64,000 bases of DNA from Helicobacter colisuis. GTDB lineage: Bacteria > Campylobacterota > Campylobacteria > Campylobacterales > Helicobacteraceae. Of this stretch, positions 18,614-27,180 are shown in pieces. The position numbers were made by a program, and so were the translations under genes. Numbering within the stretch: the first letter of the stretch is position 1; each line of letters begins with the position of its first letter. The DNA lies in the NCBI RefSeq assembly GCF_023646285.1, contig NZ_JAMOKX010000001.1, forward strand, positions 248,001-312,000. Direction: 5' to 3'. Under the pieces are notes generated by a model. It did not search any database. It saw only the letters and a program-made list of their open reading frames with translations, and had not been told where the DNA came from.

Positions 18614-19527
18614 TCCAAACCTCCGCTATATTGACGATATTGAGCGCTATTAATCTCCACAAACTCCCCCTTATCATTCACCATAAAATACATTCGCCTT
18701 GCTAGATTATAGTTATCCATCTTGTCTTTATTTTTCACCTCTAGCATTCCATGCCCTGTAATAATAGTTTGTGGTCTTTTTAAATCCACTTCAAAAGTCT
18801 TATCCACAATCATTGTTTCTCTTTGTTTGGTGTCTAAATATATAATTCCCATCCACACATTAGACAAGGGATGAATTTCAACTTTAGCCTCAACTTGTGG
18901 TGCTACTTCTTCTAAAGGATTTTCTTCAGTAAGAATTTCTTGGTTGCTATTTGTTTTAAGGGTATCTTCTAAAGGCGTTGAAGCAGAGGAATCAAGATTG
19001 AGATTAGGTGTAATTTCTAAATTTTGCGTTGCATTGTTTTCTACTTCTGTATTTTCCTGTATTATTCTTTTATCCATCGCTTCATTGCGTGATTCTTTCA
19101 TATCTAGTTCTTGTGTGCTATTTTGCTCTACAGATTCAACAGAATCATTCATGAAATTAAAATTAAAATTAAAATAAAAATAAGCTCCAATTGCAAGTAG
19201 AATGACTACTACCGCAGTGATAATCAAACCATTGTTAAAATCATTTTGCTGTGTTGCTTCGTGCATAATTTTAAAATTAATATTTGCCTCTGTCTTTTCT
19301 TTTTCTTCTTTGTTCTCTTTTAAGAAATTCTCATATTCCTCACACCATTTTTGCAAATCAATCTGATATTCGCGCTCTAAAATATGAATTAAACCAATGG
19401 TAGTTACTCTATCTCTTAATCCTTCAAAATCCATTTTTAAAATCTTTTCGATTTTATTTAATGCGATATGAGTTTTGTTAGCGATTTCCTTTGCGCCAAT
19501 TTGTTTTAACTTTTCAATCTCTTCCAT
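18607..19527 (-). CDS. RodZ-like single-pass membrane protein (Cj0152c-like)
   Basis: 306 residues in three parts. A cytoplasmic helical domain of about 85 residues (IGAKEIANKTHIALNKIEKIL) has helix-turn-helix character. One membrane helix follows at about 100-118 (LIITAVVVILLAIGAYFYF), then a disordered Asn/Glu/Thr-rich periplasmic linker and a final beta-rich domain with WMGIIYLDTKQRE. This order (HTH-membrane-linker-beta domain) is that of the cytoskeletal protein RodZ. I did not recognise a RodZ signature with certainty, so the name is only a structural analogy. It overlaps the methyltransferase gene upstream by 14 bp and the secreted protein downstream by 7 bp. Confidence 0.7.
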   Translation of the reverse strand: MEEIEKLKQIGAKEIANKTHIALNKIEKILKMDFEGLRDRVTTIGLIHILEREYQIDLQKWCEEYENFLKENKEEKEKTEANINFKIMHEATQQNDFNNGLIITAVVVILLAIGAYFYFNFNFNFMNDSVESVEQNSTQELDMKESRNEAMDKRIIQENTEVENNATQNLEITPNLNLDSSASTPLEDTLKTNSNQEILTEENPLEEVAPQVEAKVEIHPLSNVWMGIIYLDTKQRETMIVDKTFEVDLKRPQTIITGHGMLEVKNKDKMDNYNLARRMYFMVNDKGEFVEINSAQYRQYSGGLEW

Positions 19528-20200
19528 TGATTATCCTATCTATTAAAATTGCTCCCGCTACGCCCACATTAAGCGAATCAAAATCTCTTTTCATAGGGAT
19601 TGTAAGATTATAATCCATTTTTGCTAAGACCTTTTTTGAAAGCCCTTCGCCCTCATTACCTAAAACTAATGCTTTTTTACTCTCTAAAGAAATCGGTAAA
19701 TTTTGCCCTTGCAAACTTGTCCCAAGCAATGCAAAACCTGCCTGTTTTAGTTCATGAAAAACATCCAAAGGATTGTATACCACGCAAAAAGGCATTCCAA
19801 GCATTGCCCCTGAACTCACTCTCAAAACACCTTCTTGCTTGAAGTCATGAATCCCACAAATCACAATACCATCCACGCCAAGCCCATAAGCACTACGAAA
19901 CAAAGAACCCAAATTCCCAACATCGCTAATTCCACATAAAACAAGCACAAAATCCATAGACTTAATGGAGCGAAATTCCACTGGCTCTAGGGCTTCAATC
20001 TCTAGCAAATACCCTTGGTGATTCCCGCCCTTTGCCATTGCTTGTGCTTTTTTAGAATCCAACCTTAAAATTGGTTTTTGTGTTTTTTTTAAGCGATTGA
20101 AAAAAGCTTTATCAATTTCTTTAGCCAAATAAATATTAATAATTCTTTCTTGATGCTGCGCCAAAATTAGCTCAACAATACGCTTTCCATAAACGACCAT
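19514..20200 (-). CDS. rlmB: TrmH/SpoU-family RNA 2'-O-methyltransferase (RlmB-like)
   Basis: SPOUT-class methyltransferase using SAM. The N-terminal substrate-binding domain (about 1-75) is followed by the knot domain with ISDVGNLGSLFRSAYGLG (motif 1), LVLGNEGEGLS (motif 2) and LNVGVAGAILI (motif 3). RlmB methylates G2251 of 23S rRNA; assignment to RlmB rather than another TrmH homologue is by length and layout. I choose the ATG at 20200 (MVVYGKRIVEL): the longer frame uses a GTG at 20248 and would overlap rsmI and add a Lys/Asn-rich tail without family resemblance. Its position next to rsmI and rpmE is conserved. Confidence 0.85.
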   Translation of the reverse strand: MVVYGKRIVELILAQHQERIINIYLAKEIDKAFFNRLKKTQKPILRLDSKKAQAMAKGGNHQGYLLEIEALEPVEFRSIKSMDFVLVLCGISDVGNLGSLFRSAYGLGVDGIVICGIHDFKQEGVLRVSSGAMLGMPFCVVYNPLDVFHELKQAGFALLGTSLQGQNLPISLESKKALVLGNEGEGLSKKVLAKMDYNLTIPMKRDFDSLNVGVAGAILIDRIINGRD

Positions 20201-20235
20201 TAATTTTATCCTATTTTTATTGTTTTTCTGCTTAT

Positions 20236-21054
20236 TTATTTTTGACACAGCAAATCATAATATTCACTTGCTGGTTTATTGTTTAATTTTGACAATATTT
20301 TTGCTTTGATTTTTGGAGGTATGTCTAATAAATAAATCATTTCTTGAGTGAGTGTTTTTTCTTTTTCTATCTCTTTTTTATTTTCTAGCACCACAACCCA
20401 TTCTCCCTTAATAGAAGTTTTTTGTAATTCTTTTAAAACTTCTTGAAGTGTGCCTTTATAAGTTTGTTGATATTTTTTAGTGAGTTCTTTTGCCAAAAAA
20501 ACCACTCTTTGACTATCCACTTCGCACATCATCTCTAGTGTTTCTAGCAAACGATGAGGCGATTCATAATAAATAAGTGGGTAAGCACTTTTAAAATTTT
20601 CTGCAAAATTTTCTAAACGCTCCTTTTTCTTATGAGGGGGGAATCCCAAAAAAGTAAATTCTTTCTCTACAATTCCACTAAAAGCCACCGCCAAAGTTAA
20701 AGCGCTAATACCACCTACCACCTCATATTCCAAAGCATTGATTTGTAAAAATCGCACCAACTCCACTCCAGGGTCGCTAATACAAGGCATACCTGCATCA
20801 CTCAAAAAAGCAATGTCTTGTGAAAAAAAATCCAAAGAAACTTGTTTTAAAAATTCAGCTTGATTGTGTGTGTGAAAGGGAATATATTGATAAATTTTGT
20901 TTTTTAAAAAACCACGCTCTACCAGCAAAGAGAGAAGTTTTTTAGTAACTCTTGTATCTTCACACAAAAGCACTTCACATCTCTCTAAAACCTCTAAAGT
21001 ATGGAATGAAATATCTTGTAAATTTCCTATTGGAGTAGGAAGAAAAGTAACCAT
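20236..21054 (-). CDS. rsmI: 16S rRNA (cytidine1402-2'-O)-methyltransferase
   Basis: A 272-residue tetrapyrrole-methylase-fold protein. It starts LPTPIGNLQDIS, the RsmI hallmark, followed by LCEDTRVTKKLL (about 31-42) and AFLSDAGMPCISDPG (about 85-98). FLGFPPHKK and YESPHRLLETL come later. It 2'-O-methylates C1402 in the ribosomal decoding centre. It is placed between rpmE (10 bp upstream) and the TrmH-type methylase, forming a small translation-related cluster. Confidence 0.94.
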   Translation of the reverse strand: MVTFLPTPIGNLQDISFHTLEVLERCEVLLCEDTRVTKKLLSLLVERGFLKNKIYQYIPFHTHNQAEFLKQVSLDFFSQDIAFLSDAGMPCISDPGVELVRFLQINALEYEVVGGISALTLAVAFSGIVEKEFTFLGFPPHKKKERLENFAENFKSAYPLIYYESPHRLLETLEMMCEVDSQRVVFLAKELTKKYQQTYKGTLQEVLKELQKTSIKGEWVVVLENKKEIEKEKTLTQEMIYLLDIPPKIKAKILSKLNNKPASEYYDLLCQK

Positions 21055-21064
21055 TTTAATATGG

Positions 21065-21268
21065 TTATTTAAGATTATATCTTTGTTTAAACTTCTCTAC
21101 CCTACCTGCAGTATCTACAACTTTATCAGAACCTGTATAAAAAGGATGGCAAAAAGAAGAAATATCGATTCTCAACTCTGGCTTAACACTCATTACTTCA
21201 ATCTCTTTTCCGCTTGTAACACAAGTTACTTTACAAGGCACATATTCTGGGTGAATTCCTTTTTTCAT
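21065..21268 (-). CDS. rpmE: 50S ribosomal protein L31 (zinc-binding form)
   Basis: 67 residues, standard length. It starts MKKGIHPEY and contains CKVTC and SFCHPFYTG, the cysteines of the zinc-binding L31 type rather than the zinc-free paralogue. It ends in [10 protein letters not shown]. It is the first gene of the minus-strand cluster and is divergent from hisS; the ATG follows AAAGGTT. Confidence 0.96.
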   Translation of the reverse strand: MKKGIHPEYVPCKVTCVTSGKEIEVMSVKPELRIDISSFCHPFYTGSDKVVDTAGRVEKFKQRYNLK

Positions 21269-21429
21269 TCAACTAACCTTTCTTTATGTTATGTTTTCAA
21301 ATACAAATTAAAGCTGTAATCATAGCATATTTTTATAAAATTTTATGTAAAACCATTCTTTTTTATTTTTTATTCTTTTTTTTCTTGCTAAAATTTCTGT
21401 TTTTAATTCTATCGAATTTGGAGTGTAAA

Positions 21430-22731
21430 ATGCCTATCACACCTCGCACACTTAGTGGTTTTAAAGACAGACTTCCCAAAGAAGCTTATGCTAAATCACA
21501 GATGCTAAAAAGTATTGTAACTTCCTTTGAAAAGTTTGGCTTTACCCCTATTGAAACCCCGCATTTAGAATATGCCGAAATTCTAAAAAAACAAGGAAGC
21601 GATGAAATCCAAAAAGAAATGTATCATTTCATTGATCATGGCGGTCGTGAAGTGGCATTGAGATTTGACTTAACTTTGCCACTTGCTCGATTTATTTCTC
21701 AATACAAAAATGAACTTGGGTTACCCTTTAAGCGCTATTGTATTGGAAATGTCTTTCGCGGAGAAAGAGCACAAAAAGGGCGTTATAGAGAATTCACACA
21801 ATGCGATTTTGATTTCATTGGAACACAAAGCATTGGAAGTGATGCAGAGATTATACAAGTAATTTTCCAAAGTTTAAGTGATTTGGGCTTAAAAAACTTC
21901 ACAATCCATATCAACAATCGCAAAATTTTTAATGGCTTATGTGAATCGCTAAATGCTAAAGAGGATACCACTGAAATCCTAAGAATCATTGATAAAATTG
22001 ATAAAATTGGGCAAGATTCCGTAAGCAAAGAGCTCCAAGAAAAAACTTCGCTCACACCAACTCAAATCCAAACTTTGCTTGAATTTATTGCACTCAAACA
22101 AGAGGGCGATTCTCTTAAATTCCTTTCCTTGCTTTCTCCTTATAAGGCTTATAATCAAACACTCAAAGAAGGCTTAGAAGAATTAGAAGCGCTTTGTGAG
22201 ATTCTAGCCTCCCTAATCCCTCAAAACTTTTATCAAATTAATCTTTCTATTGCAAGGGGTTTAGGCTATTACACAGGAATTATTTATGAAACTACATTAG
22301 GGGATTTACCCTCTTTGGGTTCGGTTTGTTCTGGAGGTAGATATGATAATCTCACACAAAACTTTTCTAATGAAAAAATGAGTGGAGTGGGCGCAAGCAT
22401 TGGACTTGATAGGCTTTTAGCGGGATTAGAAGAATTAGGACTGATTACTTCTAGCACACCTGCCAAAGCTATTTTAATCCCACTTGACAATCTCCAATAT
22501 GCTTATGCCACTGCAAAAAGCTTGAGAGAACTTGGAATAAAAATTGAAGTTTATCCAGAAGTTATTAAACCACAAAAGGCTTTTAAATATGCCAACAACA
22601 AAGGCTACAAATGGGTTATTATAACTGGAGAAAGCGAACAAGCCACCCATAGCGCTTCACTAAAAAATATGCAAAACGGAGAACAACAAAATCAACTCTC
22701 CCTAGAAAAAATTGCAGATATTCTTAAGTAA
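21430..22731 (+). CDS. hisS: Histidyl-tRNA synthetase
   Basis: Class II aminoacyl-tRNA synthetase of 433 residues from the ATG at 21430 (MPITPRTLSGFKD). The frame is open 144 bp further upstream, but that part is a low-complexity Phe/Leu stretch crossing the promoter, so I reject it. Motif 1 is near FGFTPIETPHLEY and motif 2 is FRGERAQKGRYREFTQ. The His-specific signatures RGLGYYTG and GSVCSGGRYD are present, with the final GVGASIGLDRLL (motif 3). A C-terminal anticodon-binding domain follows. It is convergent with tsaD. Confidence 0.96.
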   Translation: MPITPRTLSGFKDRLPKEAYAKSQMLKSIVTSFEKFGFTPIETPHLEYAEILKKQGSDEIQKEMYHFIDHGGREVALRFDLTLPLARFISQYKNELGLPFKRYCIGNVFRGERAQKGRYREFTQCDFDFIGTQSIGSDAEIIQVIFQSLSDLGLKNFTIHINNRKIFNGLCESLNAKEDTTEILRIIDKIDKIGQDSVSKELQEKTSLTPTQIQTLLEFIALKQEGDSLKFLSLLSPYKAYNQTLKEGLEELEALCEILASLIPQNFYQINLSIARGLGYYTGIIYETTLGDLPSLGSVCSGGRYDNLTQNFSNEKMSGVGASIGLDRLLAGLEELGLITSSTPAKAILIPLDNLQYAYATAKSLRELGIKIEVYPEVIKPQKAFKYANNKGYKWVIITGESEQATHSASLKNMQNGEQQNQLSLEKIADILK

Positions 22732-22749
22732 TTTTGTTTTTAGTTAAAT

Positions 22750-23751
22750 CTAGAGACTTGACACTCTAGGTTTCACTTGCAAATTAAAATCACTCCATTC
22801 GCCTCTAAGGTATGATTCTAAGGCAACTCTGCCTATCATTGCTGCATTATCCGAACAATACTCCAAAGGTGCTAAAAGCAATATAACTCCATAATAATCA
22901 CATATTTTTTGAATCTCATTGCGCAACACAAGATTTGCACTAGCCCCACCAATAACTCCAAAATATTTCCAAGAATCAGCACTTTTAGAATTTTTCTCAA
23001 AAAATATTTGAGTTTTTTTACTCAAATGTTCAATTGCCACTCTTTGAAAACTTGCACAAACATCTCCCATAAAAGCTTCATTTGGCGATTCTTGTTTTTG
23101 TATGACTAGTCGCACAGCATTTTTTAACCCAGAGAAACTAAAAGCAAAATCCTTTTTGCTTTTGAGGGGTAAAGGCAATTCAAAAGCCCTATCATTACCT
23201 TTTTTTGCATAGCGCTCCACAATAGGACCTCCAGGATAACCAAGCCTAAGCATTTTTGAAACCTTATCAAAGCTTTCTCCAAAGCTATCATCAATAGTTT
23301 GCGCAATGATATTAATTTCATTAAAACTTCTTGCTTCAAGCAGCATTGTATGACCACCAGAAACCAGCAAAGCCCCCAAGGGAAAAATCGCTTCTTGCTC
23401 TAAAAAGAGCGAATACAAATGTCCTTTAAGGTGATTTACGCTAATAAGAGGAATTTCAAGTGCAAAGCTTAGGGTTTTTGCCATCATTAAGCCTTCCATT
23501 AAAGTAATATTTAACCCAGGCTCTGTCGTAACTGCAATGGCTTTTAAGTCTTTAAAATAAGGTTGAGTGTGCTCTAAAATTTGCGGAAGAATCTCTGCAT
23601 GCAAACGACTTGCGATTTCAGGGACCACTCCCCCATAACTAGAATGCTCCCTTTCTTGTGAGATTTTTTGATGAAAAACAATCTTTTTATCTTTGATTTG
23701 CGTAATAGCAATCGAACTATCATCACAACTACTCTCAATACTTAAAATCAA
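22750..23751 (-). CDS. tsaD: tRNA N6-adenosine threonylcarbamoyltransferase
   Basis: Catalytic subunit for t6A37 formation in ANN-decoding tRNAs. The 333-residue ASKHA-fold protein begins ILSIESSCDDSS. It has the metal-binding histidines in NHLKGHLYS (about 108-112), LLVSGGHTML (about 132), FDKVSKMLRLGYPGG and the phosphate loop GGASANLVLR. The C-terminal CSDNAAMIG binds metal. The HLKGH form replaces the more common HLEGH. It starts with ATG at 23751. Confidence 0.95.
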   Translation of the reverse strand: MILSIESSCDDSSIAITQIKDKKIVFHQKISQEREHSSYGGVVPEIASRLHAEILPQILEHTQPYFKDLKAIAVTTEPGLNITLMEGLMMAKTLSFALEIPLISVNHLKGHLYSLFLEQEAIFPLGALLVSGGHTMLLEARSFNEINIIAQTIDDSFGESFDKVSKMLRLGYPGGPIVERYAKKGNDRAFELPLPLKSKKDFAFSFSGLKNAVRLVIQKQESPNEAFMGDVCASFQRVAIEHLSKKTQIFFEKNSKSADSWKYFGVIGGASANLVLRNEIQKICDYYGVILLLAPLEYCSDNAAMIGRVALESYLRGEWSDFNLQVKPRVSSL

Positions 23752-23782
23752 ATACTTACCCCTTATTTTTGTTAAATTAACT

Positions 23783-24400
23783 CTACACTTCCTGCTCTAA
23801 GACATTTACACCAAGCTCTGAAAGTTTTTTATCAATTTTTTCTAAAGCTTTTTGTAGGGTTTCTTTACTAATATCTGGTAATTCCCCACCCCAAGTCTTT
23901 TCTGCTTGTTCATAACCGCGTATAATTCCCTCTCTCCCCGCTTGAAGTTTTTTGACATCATCACCTGCACCCGCCAAAACAAAATCAGCAATTCTCTCTG
24001 AAGTTTGACTAACCCCAAAAAATCCCTCTTCACTAATTAAATCTTTGGCTTCCTGTGTCGTTAAATCTTGCAATGCCTTACCATCATAGCCAATCTCCTC
24101 TAAATCTAATCCACTTAAAATGCTATTGAGCTTAGCAGGATCTTCAGAGGCACTTGTCCCCATAAACCCAGTGGCGCCTTGCGCACCAAAATTATTTTTA
24201 GCTACTATGCTTATTTCCATTTGAAATTGCACAATATAGCCAGTCATTACTGATTTTGCATCAACCTTTGAAGCGACTTCTTGAATCTTTTTTTGTCTCT
24301 CTTCTGCGCTAGAAGTTTCCTTTGATAGCGGACTAGAACTCATTGCTGATTGTAATTCTTGCGTATAATCAACACCACTTTTAAGAGATTGTATTGACAT
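23783..24400 (-). CDS. Conserved hypothetical protein
   Basis: 205 residues from the ATG at 24400, preceded by a near-perfect AAGGAGG ribosome-binding site; the frame's six extra upstream codons cross that site. The protein is soluble, with no signal peptide, cysteines or membrane helix. It has a Ser/Glu-rich start, a helical core (KVDAKSVMTGYIVQFQMEIS), a Gly/Ala-rich middle and a helical C-terminus (LPDISKETLQKALEKIDKKL). I recall relatives labelled 'hydrogenase-4 component G' in Campylobacterota, but nothing here supports a hydrogenase role. The strong ribosome-binding site suggests high expression. Confidence 0.75.
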   Translation of the reverse strand: MSIQSLKSGVDYTQELQSAMSSSPLSKETSSAEERQKKIQEVASKVDAKSVMTGYIVQFQMEISIVAKNNFGAQGATGFMGTSASEDPAKLNSILSGLDLEEIGYDGKALQDLTTQEAKDLISEEGFFGVSQTSERIADFVLAGAGDDVKKLQAGREGIIRGYEQAEKTWGGELPDISKETLQKALEKIDKKLSELGVNVLEQEV

Positions 24401-24464
24401 ATTGTCCTCCTTGACCAAAAATTTGTATATAATAATATCGACATTTTTTTAAAAAAGAGCAACA

Positions 24465-25523
24465 ATGAAAAAATTTTATGCCGAATGGACTAAACAAGAT
24501 GGTATTCTCCTAGCTTTCCCTCATCAAGATTCTGATTGGAGAGAATATTTGGCAGAAGTTAGGGAAGTTTATTGTCAAATCATTTATGAAATCATTCAAA
24601 TCCAATCCTGTCTTGTTTTATGTCAAAACAAAGAAGAAGTAAAGCAAATTATCAAAAGTTATGCCAAAAACTCTCAATGGAATCTTAAATATTTAAAAAA
24701 TCTCTATCTTATAGAGATAGCAACTAATGATACTTGGGCTAGAGATTTTGGGGGAATCACCATTAACTATCAAGGGCAAAATCTTGTACTAGATTATGGG
24801 TTTAATGGTTGGGGATTAAAATTTGCAGCCAATTATGACAACAACATCACCAAACAACTCCATAAACTAGGGATTTTTAAACAAATTAAAACCAAAAAAA
24901 TCATCTTAGAGGGTGGAAGCATCGAATCAAATGGCGAGGGAATCATACTTACAAACACCCAATGTCTCTTAGAATCAAATCGCAATCCAGCCTATTCCCA
25001 AAACAAGATTGAAAAAATCCTTAAAAAAGATTTTGGAGCCAAAAAGATTCTATGGCTTAACTACGGCTATTTAGCAGGAGATGACACCGATAGCCATATC
25101 GATACCTTAGCTAGATTTATTGATAAAAACACCATTGCTTATCTCAAATGTGAAGACAAAAATGATGAACATTATCAAGCCTTAGCCAAAATGGAAAAAG
25201 AACTAAAAAAACTAAAAAATCTCAATCAAAAGCCCTTTAAACTTGTCTCTTTACCCTTTTGTGAGGCTAAGTATTTTCATAATGAGCGACTTCCTGCAAC
25301 CTATGCTAATTTCTTATTTTTAAATGGTGCTGTTTTATTGCCAATTTATCGCGACAAAAATGACAACAAGGCAATTAAGATTCTCCAAAAAGCACTTCCA
25401 AAGCATAAAATTATCCCCATTGATTGTTCTGTCCTAATCCGACAACACGGAAGTCTCCATTGCATTTCTATGCAATTCCCAAAAGGCACTCTAAATTATG
25501 AAGCGCTCAAAAAATTTCAATAA
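24465..25523 (+). CDS. Agmatine deiminase / peptidyl-arginine-deiminase family (HP0049-like)
   Basis: A 352-residue guanidine-modifying enzyme of the pentein fold. The family motifs appear in order: NDTWARDFGG (substrate-binding Asp, about 87), NGWGLKF, LEGGSIESNGEG, GDDTDSHIDTLARF (catalytic His) and the C-terminal HGSLHCIS with the nucleophilic Cys. Homologues in H. pylori and C. jejuni hydrolyse agmatine to N-carbamoylputrescine and ammonia, leading to putrescine. It is divergent from the hypothetical gene at 23783, with which it shares a 64-bp promoter region holding a TATAAT-like element. It stands upstream of tRNA-Leu. Confidence 0.9.
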   Translation: MKKFYAEWTKQDGILLAFPHQDSDWREYLAEVREVYCQIIYEIIQIQSCLVLCQNKEEVKQIIKSYAKNSQWNLKYLKNLYLIEIATNDTWARDFGGITINYQGQNLVLDYGFNGWGLKFAANYDNNITKQLHKLGIFKQIKTKKIILEGGSIESNGEGIILTNTQCLLESNRNPAYSQNKIEKILKKDFGAKKILWLNYGYLAGDDTDSHIDTLARFIDKNTIAYLKCEDKNDEHYQALAKMEKELKKLKNLNQKPFKLVSLPFCEAKYFHNERLPATYANFLFLNGAVLLPIYRDKNDNKAIKILQKALPKHKIIPIDCSVLIRQHGSLHCISMQFPKGTLNYEALKKFQ

Positions 25524-25581
25524 TTTTTTGGCTTTTCATTTTAGATTAAGTTATTTTAGATAGAATTTCATTCTCTCAATT

Positions 25582-25666
25582 GCGGAAATGGCGAAACTGG
25601 CAGACGCACCAGACTTAGGATCTGGCGCCGCAAGGCATGGAGGTTCAAGTCCTCTTTTCCGCACCA
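25582..25666 (+). tRNA. tRNA-Leu (anticodon UAG)
   Basis: 85 nt with encoded 3' CCA. The acceptor GCGGAAA pairs with TTTCCGC. The anticodon stem CCAGA/TCTGG encloses CTTAGGA with anticodon TAG (25616-25618). A variable arm expected for leucine (GCGCCGCAAGGCAT) and the T-arm GGTTCAAGTCC are present. It decodes CUN leucine codons. A TAGAAT box at 25561-25566 is a plausible promoter element. Confidence 0.97.
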
Positions 25667-25788
25667 TCTTTGTTTTAGATCCCAAACTTTTAAAATCCAT
25701 TTTCAAACTTTCTAGTTTTCAAACTTCGCAATTTGCTTTTAAACAACCAAAAAGATAAAATACCCTTTACAAAATGGAAGGAAGCCAA

Positions 25789-26202
25789 ATGTATCAAACA
25801 AGAATCTATTATGAAGACACAGATTGTGGCGGAATTGTCTATCACTCAAACTACCTTAAATATTGCGAAAGAGCAAGGAGTGAATGGTTTTTTTCTCAAG
25901 GCATTTTGCCGCAACAAAACAATATCGGATTTGTAGTAAAAAATATGGCTTTAGAGTTTCTTTCTCCAGCCAAACTTGGAGATTTACTAACAATTCACAC
26001 CGAGATTCTAGAGCAAAAAAACGCCTCTATTACTCTAAAACAGACTATCTTTAGAGATTCTTTACAAAAAAATAGCCTTGAAAAATCAGATTCTAAGCCT
26101 ATTTTTACTGCCATTATCACGCTTGTTTGTCTTGAAACCACCACTCAAAGAATCACTAAGATTCCACAATGGGCAAAAGAAATCTTTCAAATCTCACACT
26201 AG
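25789..26202 (+). CDS. ybgC: YbgC-type acyl-CoA thioesterase (hotdog fold)
   Basis: 137 residues from the ATG at 25789, which follows GGAAGGAAG; five codons further upstream would destroy that ribosome-binding site. The 4HBT-I signature YYEDTDCGGIVYHSNYLKY contains the catalytic Asp. A helical core (YCERARSEWF) and a beta-sheet (EFLSPAKLGDLLTI) follow. YbgC enzymes hydrolyse acyl-CoA thioesters at the inner membrane and are often near the Tol-Pal genes, which are not seen here. It is followed 8 bp later by the DUF493 gene. Confidence 0.9.
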   Translation: MYQTRIYYEDTDCGGIVYHSNYLKYCERARSEWFFSQGILPQQNNIGFVVKNMALEFLSPAKLGDLLTIHTEILEQKNASITLKQTIFRDSLQKNSLEKSDSKPIFTAIITLVCLETTTQRITKIPQWAKEIFQISH

Positions 26203-26210
26203 GAAATTTT

Positions 26211-26459
26211 ATGGAAAACAAAAACGAAATTCAATACCCTTGCGCTTGGCATTATCGAATCATCGGTAACAGCAAAGAAGAACTCATAGAAGCTGCTTTT
26301 GAAATCATTGAAAAAGAATTCATTCACACGCTAGGCAAAGAAAGTAGCGGTGGAAAATACCATAGTATTAATTTAGAAATCGATGTAGAAACCAAAGAAG
26401 AAAGAGATAAAATCTTTGCAGATTTACAAAAAGATTCTCGCATTAAATTTGTGCTTTAA
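26211..26459 (+). CDS. DUF493 (YbeD-like) small protein
   Basis: 82 residues starting at ATG 26211 after an AGGAAA site; the longer frame begins inside ybgC. A compact ferredoxin-like alpha-beta fold is likely (YPCAWHYRIIGNSKEE..., ending in DSRIKFVL). DUF493/YbeD proteins resemble ACT-type regulatory domains; their function in this group is unknown. It is the last gene before the accessory region. Confidence 0.8.
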   Translation: MENKNEIQYPCAWHYRIIGNSKEELIEAAFEIIEKEFIHTLGKESSGGKYHSINLEIDVETKEERDKIFADLQKDSRIKFVL

Positions 26460-26561
26460 AGCAAAATACAAATATTAATCTATTTACACCAAAAGAATCT
26501 CTTTTCTAAGCAACAAAAAGTTAGAATTAACACTTTATGCGGTGAATGCAAAAGGTGCGAA

Positions 26562-27067
26562 ATGATTACAAAACAAAATATAGAATCACTTCTCTAGGAT
26601 TTATACAAAATGACAAGGTTTATACAAAAACCATAGGCGATATAACCATAGGGGTAGATTGTGCCAAACAAGAAATCATCTACCCAGAGCAAATCACAAT
26701 CCACGACAAAACCACCTCAAACTTTTCTCACCCTGAAAATTTTGTCGTCTTTGAATGCGTGCATAGACTTTTGCAAAAGGGCTACGCACCCCACTCTTTA
26801 GAACTAGAGCCAAGGTGGCAGCTAGGACGAGAGGCAAAAGGTGGAAAAGCAGATATTTTGGTGCGAGATCATCAAGGCAGTCCTTATTTACTCATCGAGT
26901 GCAAAACCACAGATTCTAAAAATAGCGAGTTTGCCAAAGAATGGGCAAAAATGCTAGAAAATGGCGGACAACTTTTCTCCTATATATTTGTAGCGATTAA
27001 TCTTTACTACATTAAATTTAAAGAAAGGGTAAAAGTGTGGAATATAGAGAATTTTTTGAACGCGTAA
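26562..27067 (+). pseudogene. N-terminal nuclease part of a broken fused restriction-modification gene
   Basis: The start is ATG 26562 after AAAAGGTG. Its frame reads MITKQNIESLL and then hits TAG at 26595, while the family sequence continues in another frame (GFIQNDKVYTK). A frameshift near 26595 is therefore needed. The downstream part contains PENFVVFECVHRLL and KGGKADILVRDH...LLIECK, a PD-(D/E)xK nuclease core of the type found at the N-terminus of type I/IIG restriction enzymes. After NGGQLFSY (about 26985) the sequence leaves the family and runs into unrelated residues up to the stop at 27067. The matching methylase/specificity body lies at 29018-32285. Confidence 0.75.
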
Positions 27068-27180
27068 AGGGCTTTTTGGAACAAGCAGAGATTCACAAAA
27101 GGCGTGGGAATAATGACTTTAATCCCTTGCTTTATTTTTTTTTGATTATAATTCACACATTACATTTTAAGGAGCGATAA
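27037..27180 (+). pseudogene. N-terminal fragment of a second PD-(D/E)xK-type nuclease gene
   Basis: A GTG at 27037, preceded by AAAGGG, opens a frame reading EYREFFERVKGFLEQ then AEIHKRRGNNDFNPLL. This resembles the start of a family of PD-(D/E)xK nuclease-like proteins. At about 27130 it runs into a T-tract and low-complexity sequence and stops at 27178-27180. Only about 32 recognisable codons remain. The frame overlaps the tail of the preceding fragment and its stop overlaps the next ATG. Confidence 0.45.
27135..27152 (+). promoter_or_regulatory. T9 tract next to a TATAAT box, promoter of the DUF262 gene
   Basis: Nine T residues (27135-27143) are followed, three bases later, by TATAAT (27147-27152), 27 bp before the ATG of the DUF262 gene; an AAGGAG site lies at 27169-27174. 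A homopolymer in the spacer upstream of a -10 box can change promoter spacing when it slips. Confidence 0.55.

Noticed and set aside
21286-21429. Longer N-terminus for hisS
   Set aside because: Low-complexity Phe/Leu-rich and crosses the likely promoter; the family starts at MPITPRTL.
22750-22769. CTAGAG/CTCTAG hairpin as a terminator between hisS and tsaD
   Set aside because: Lies mostly in the tsaD coding end and has no T-run on either exit side.
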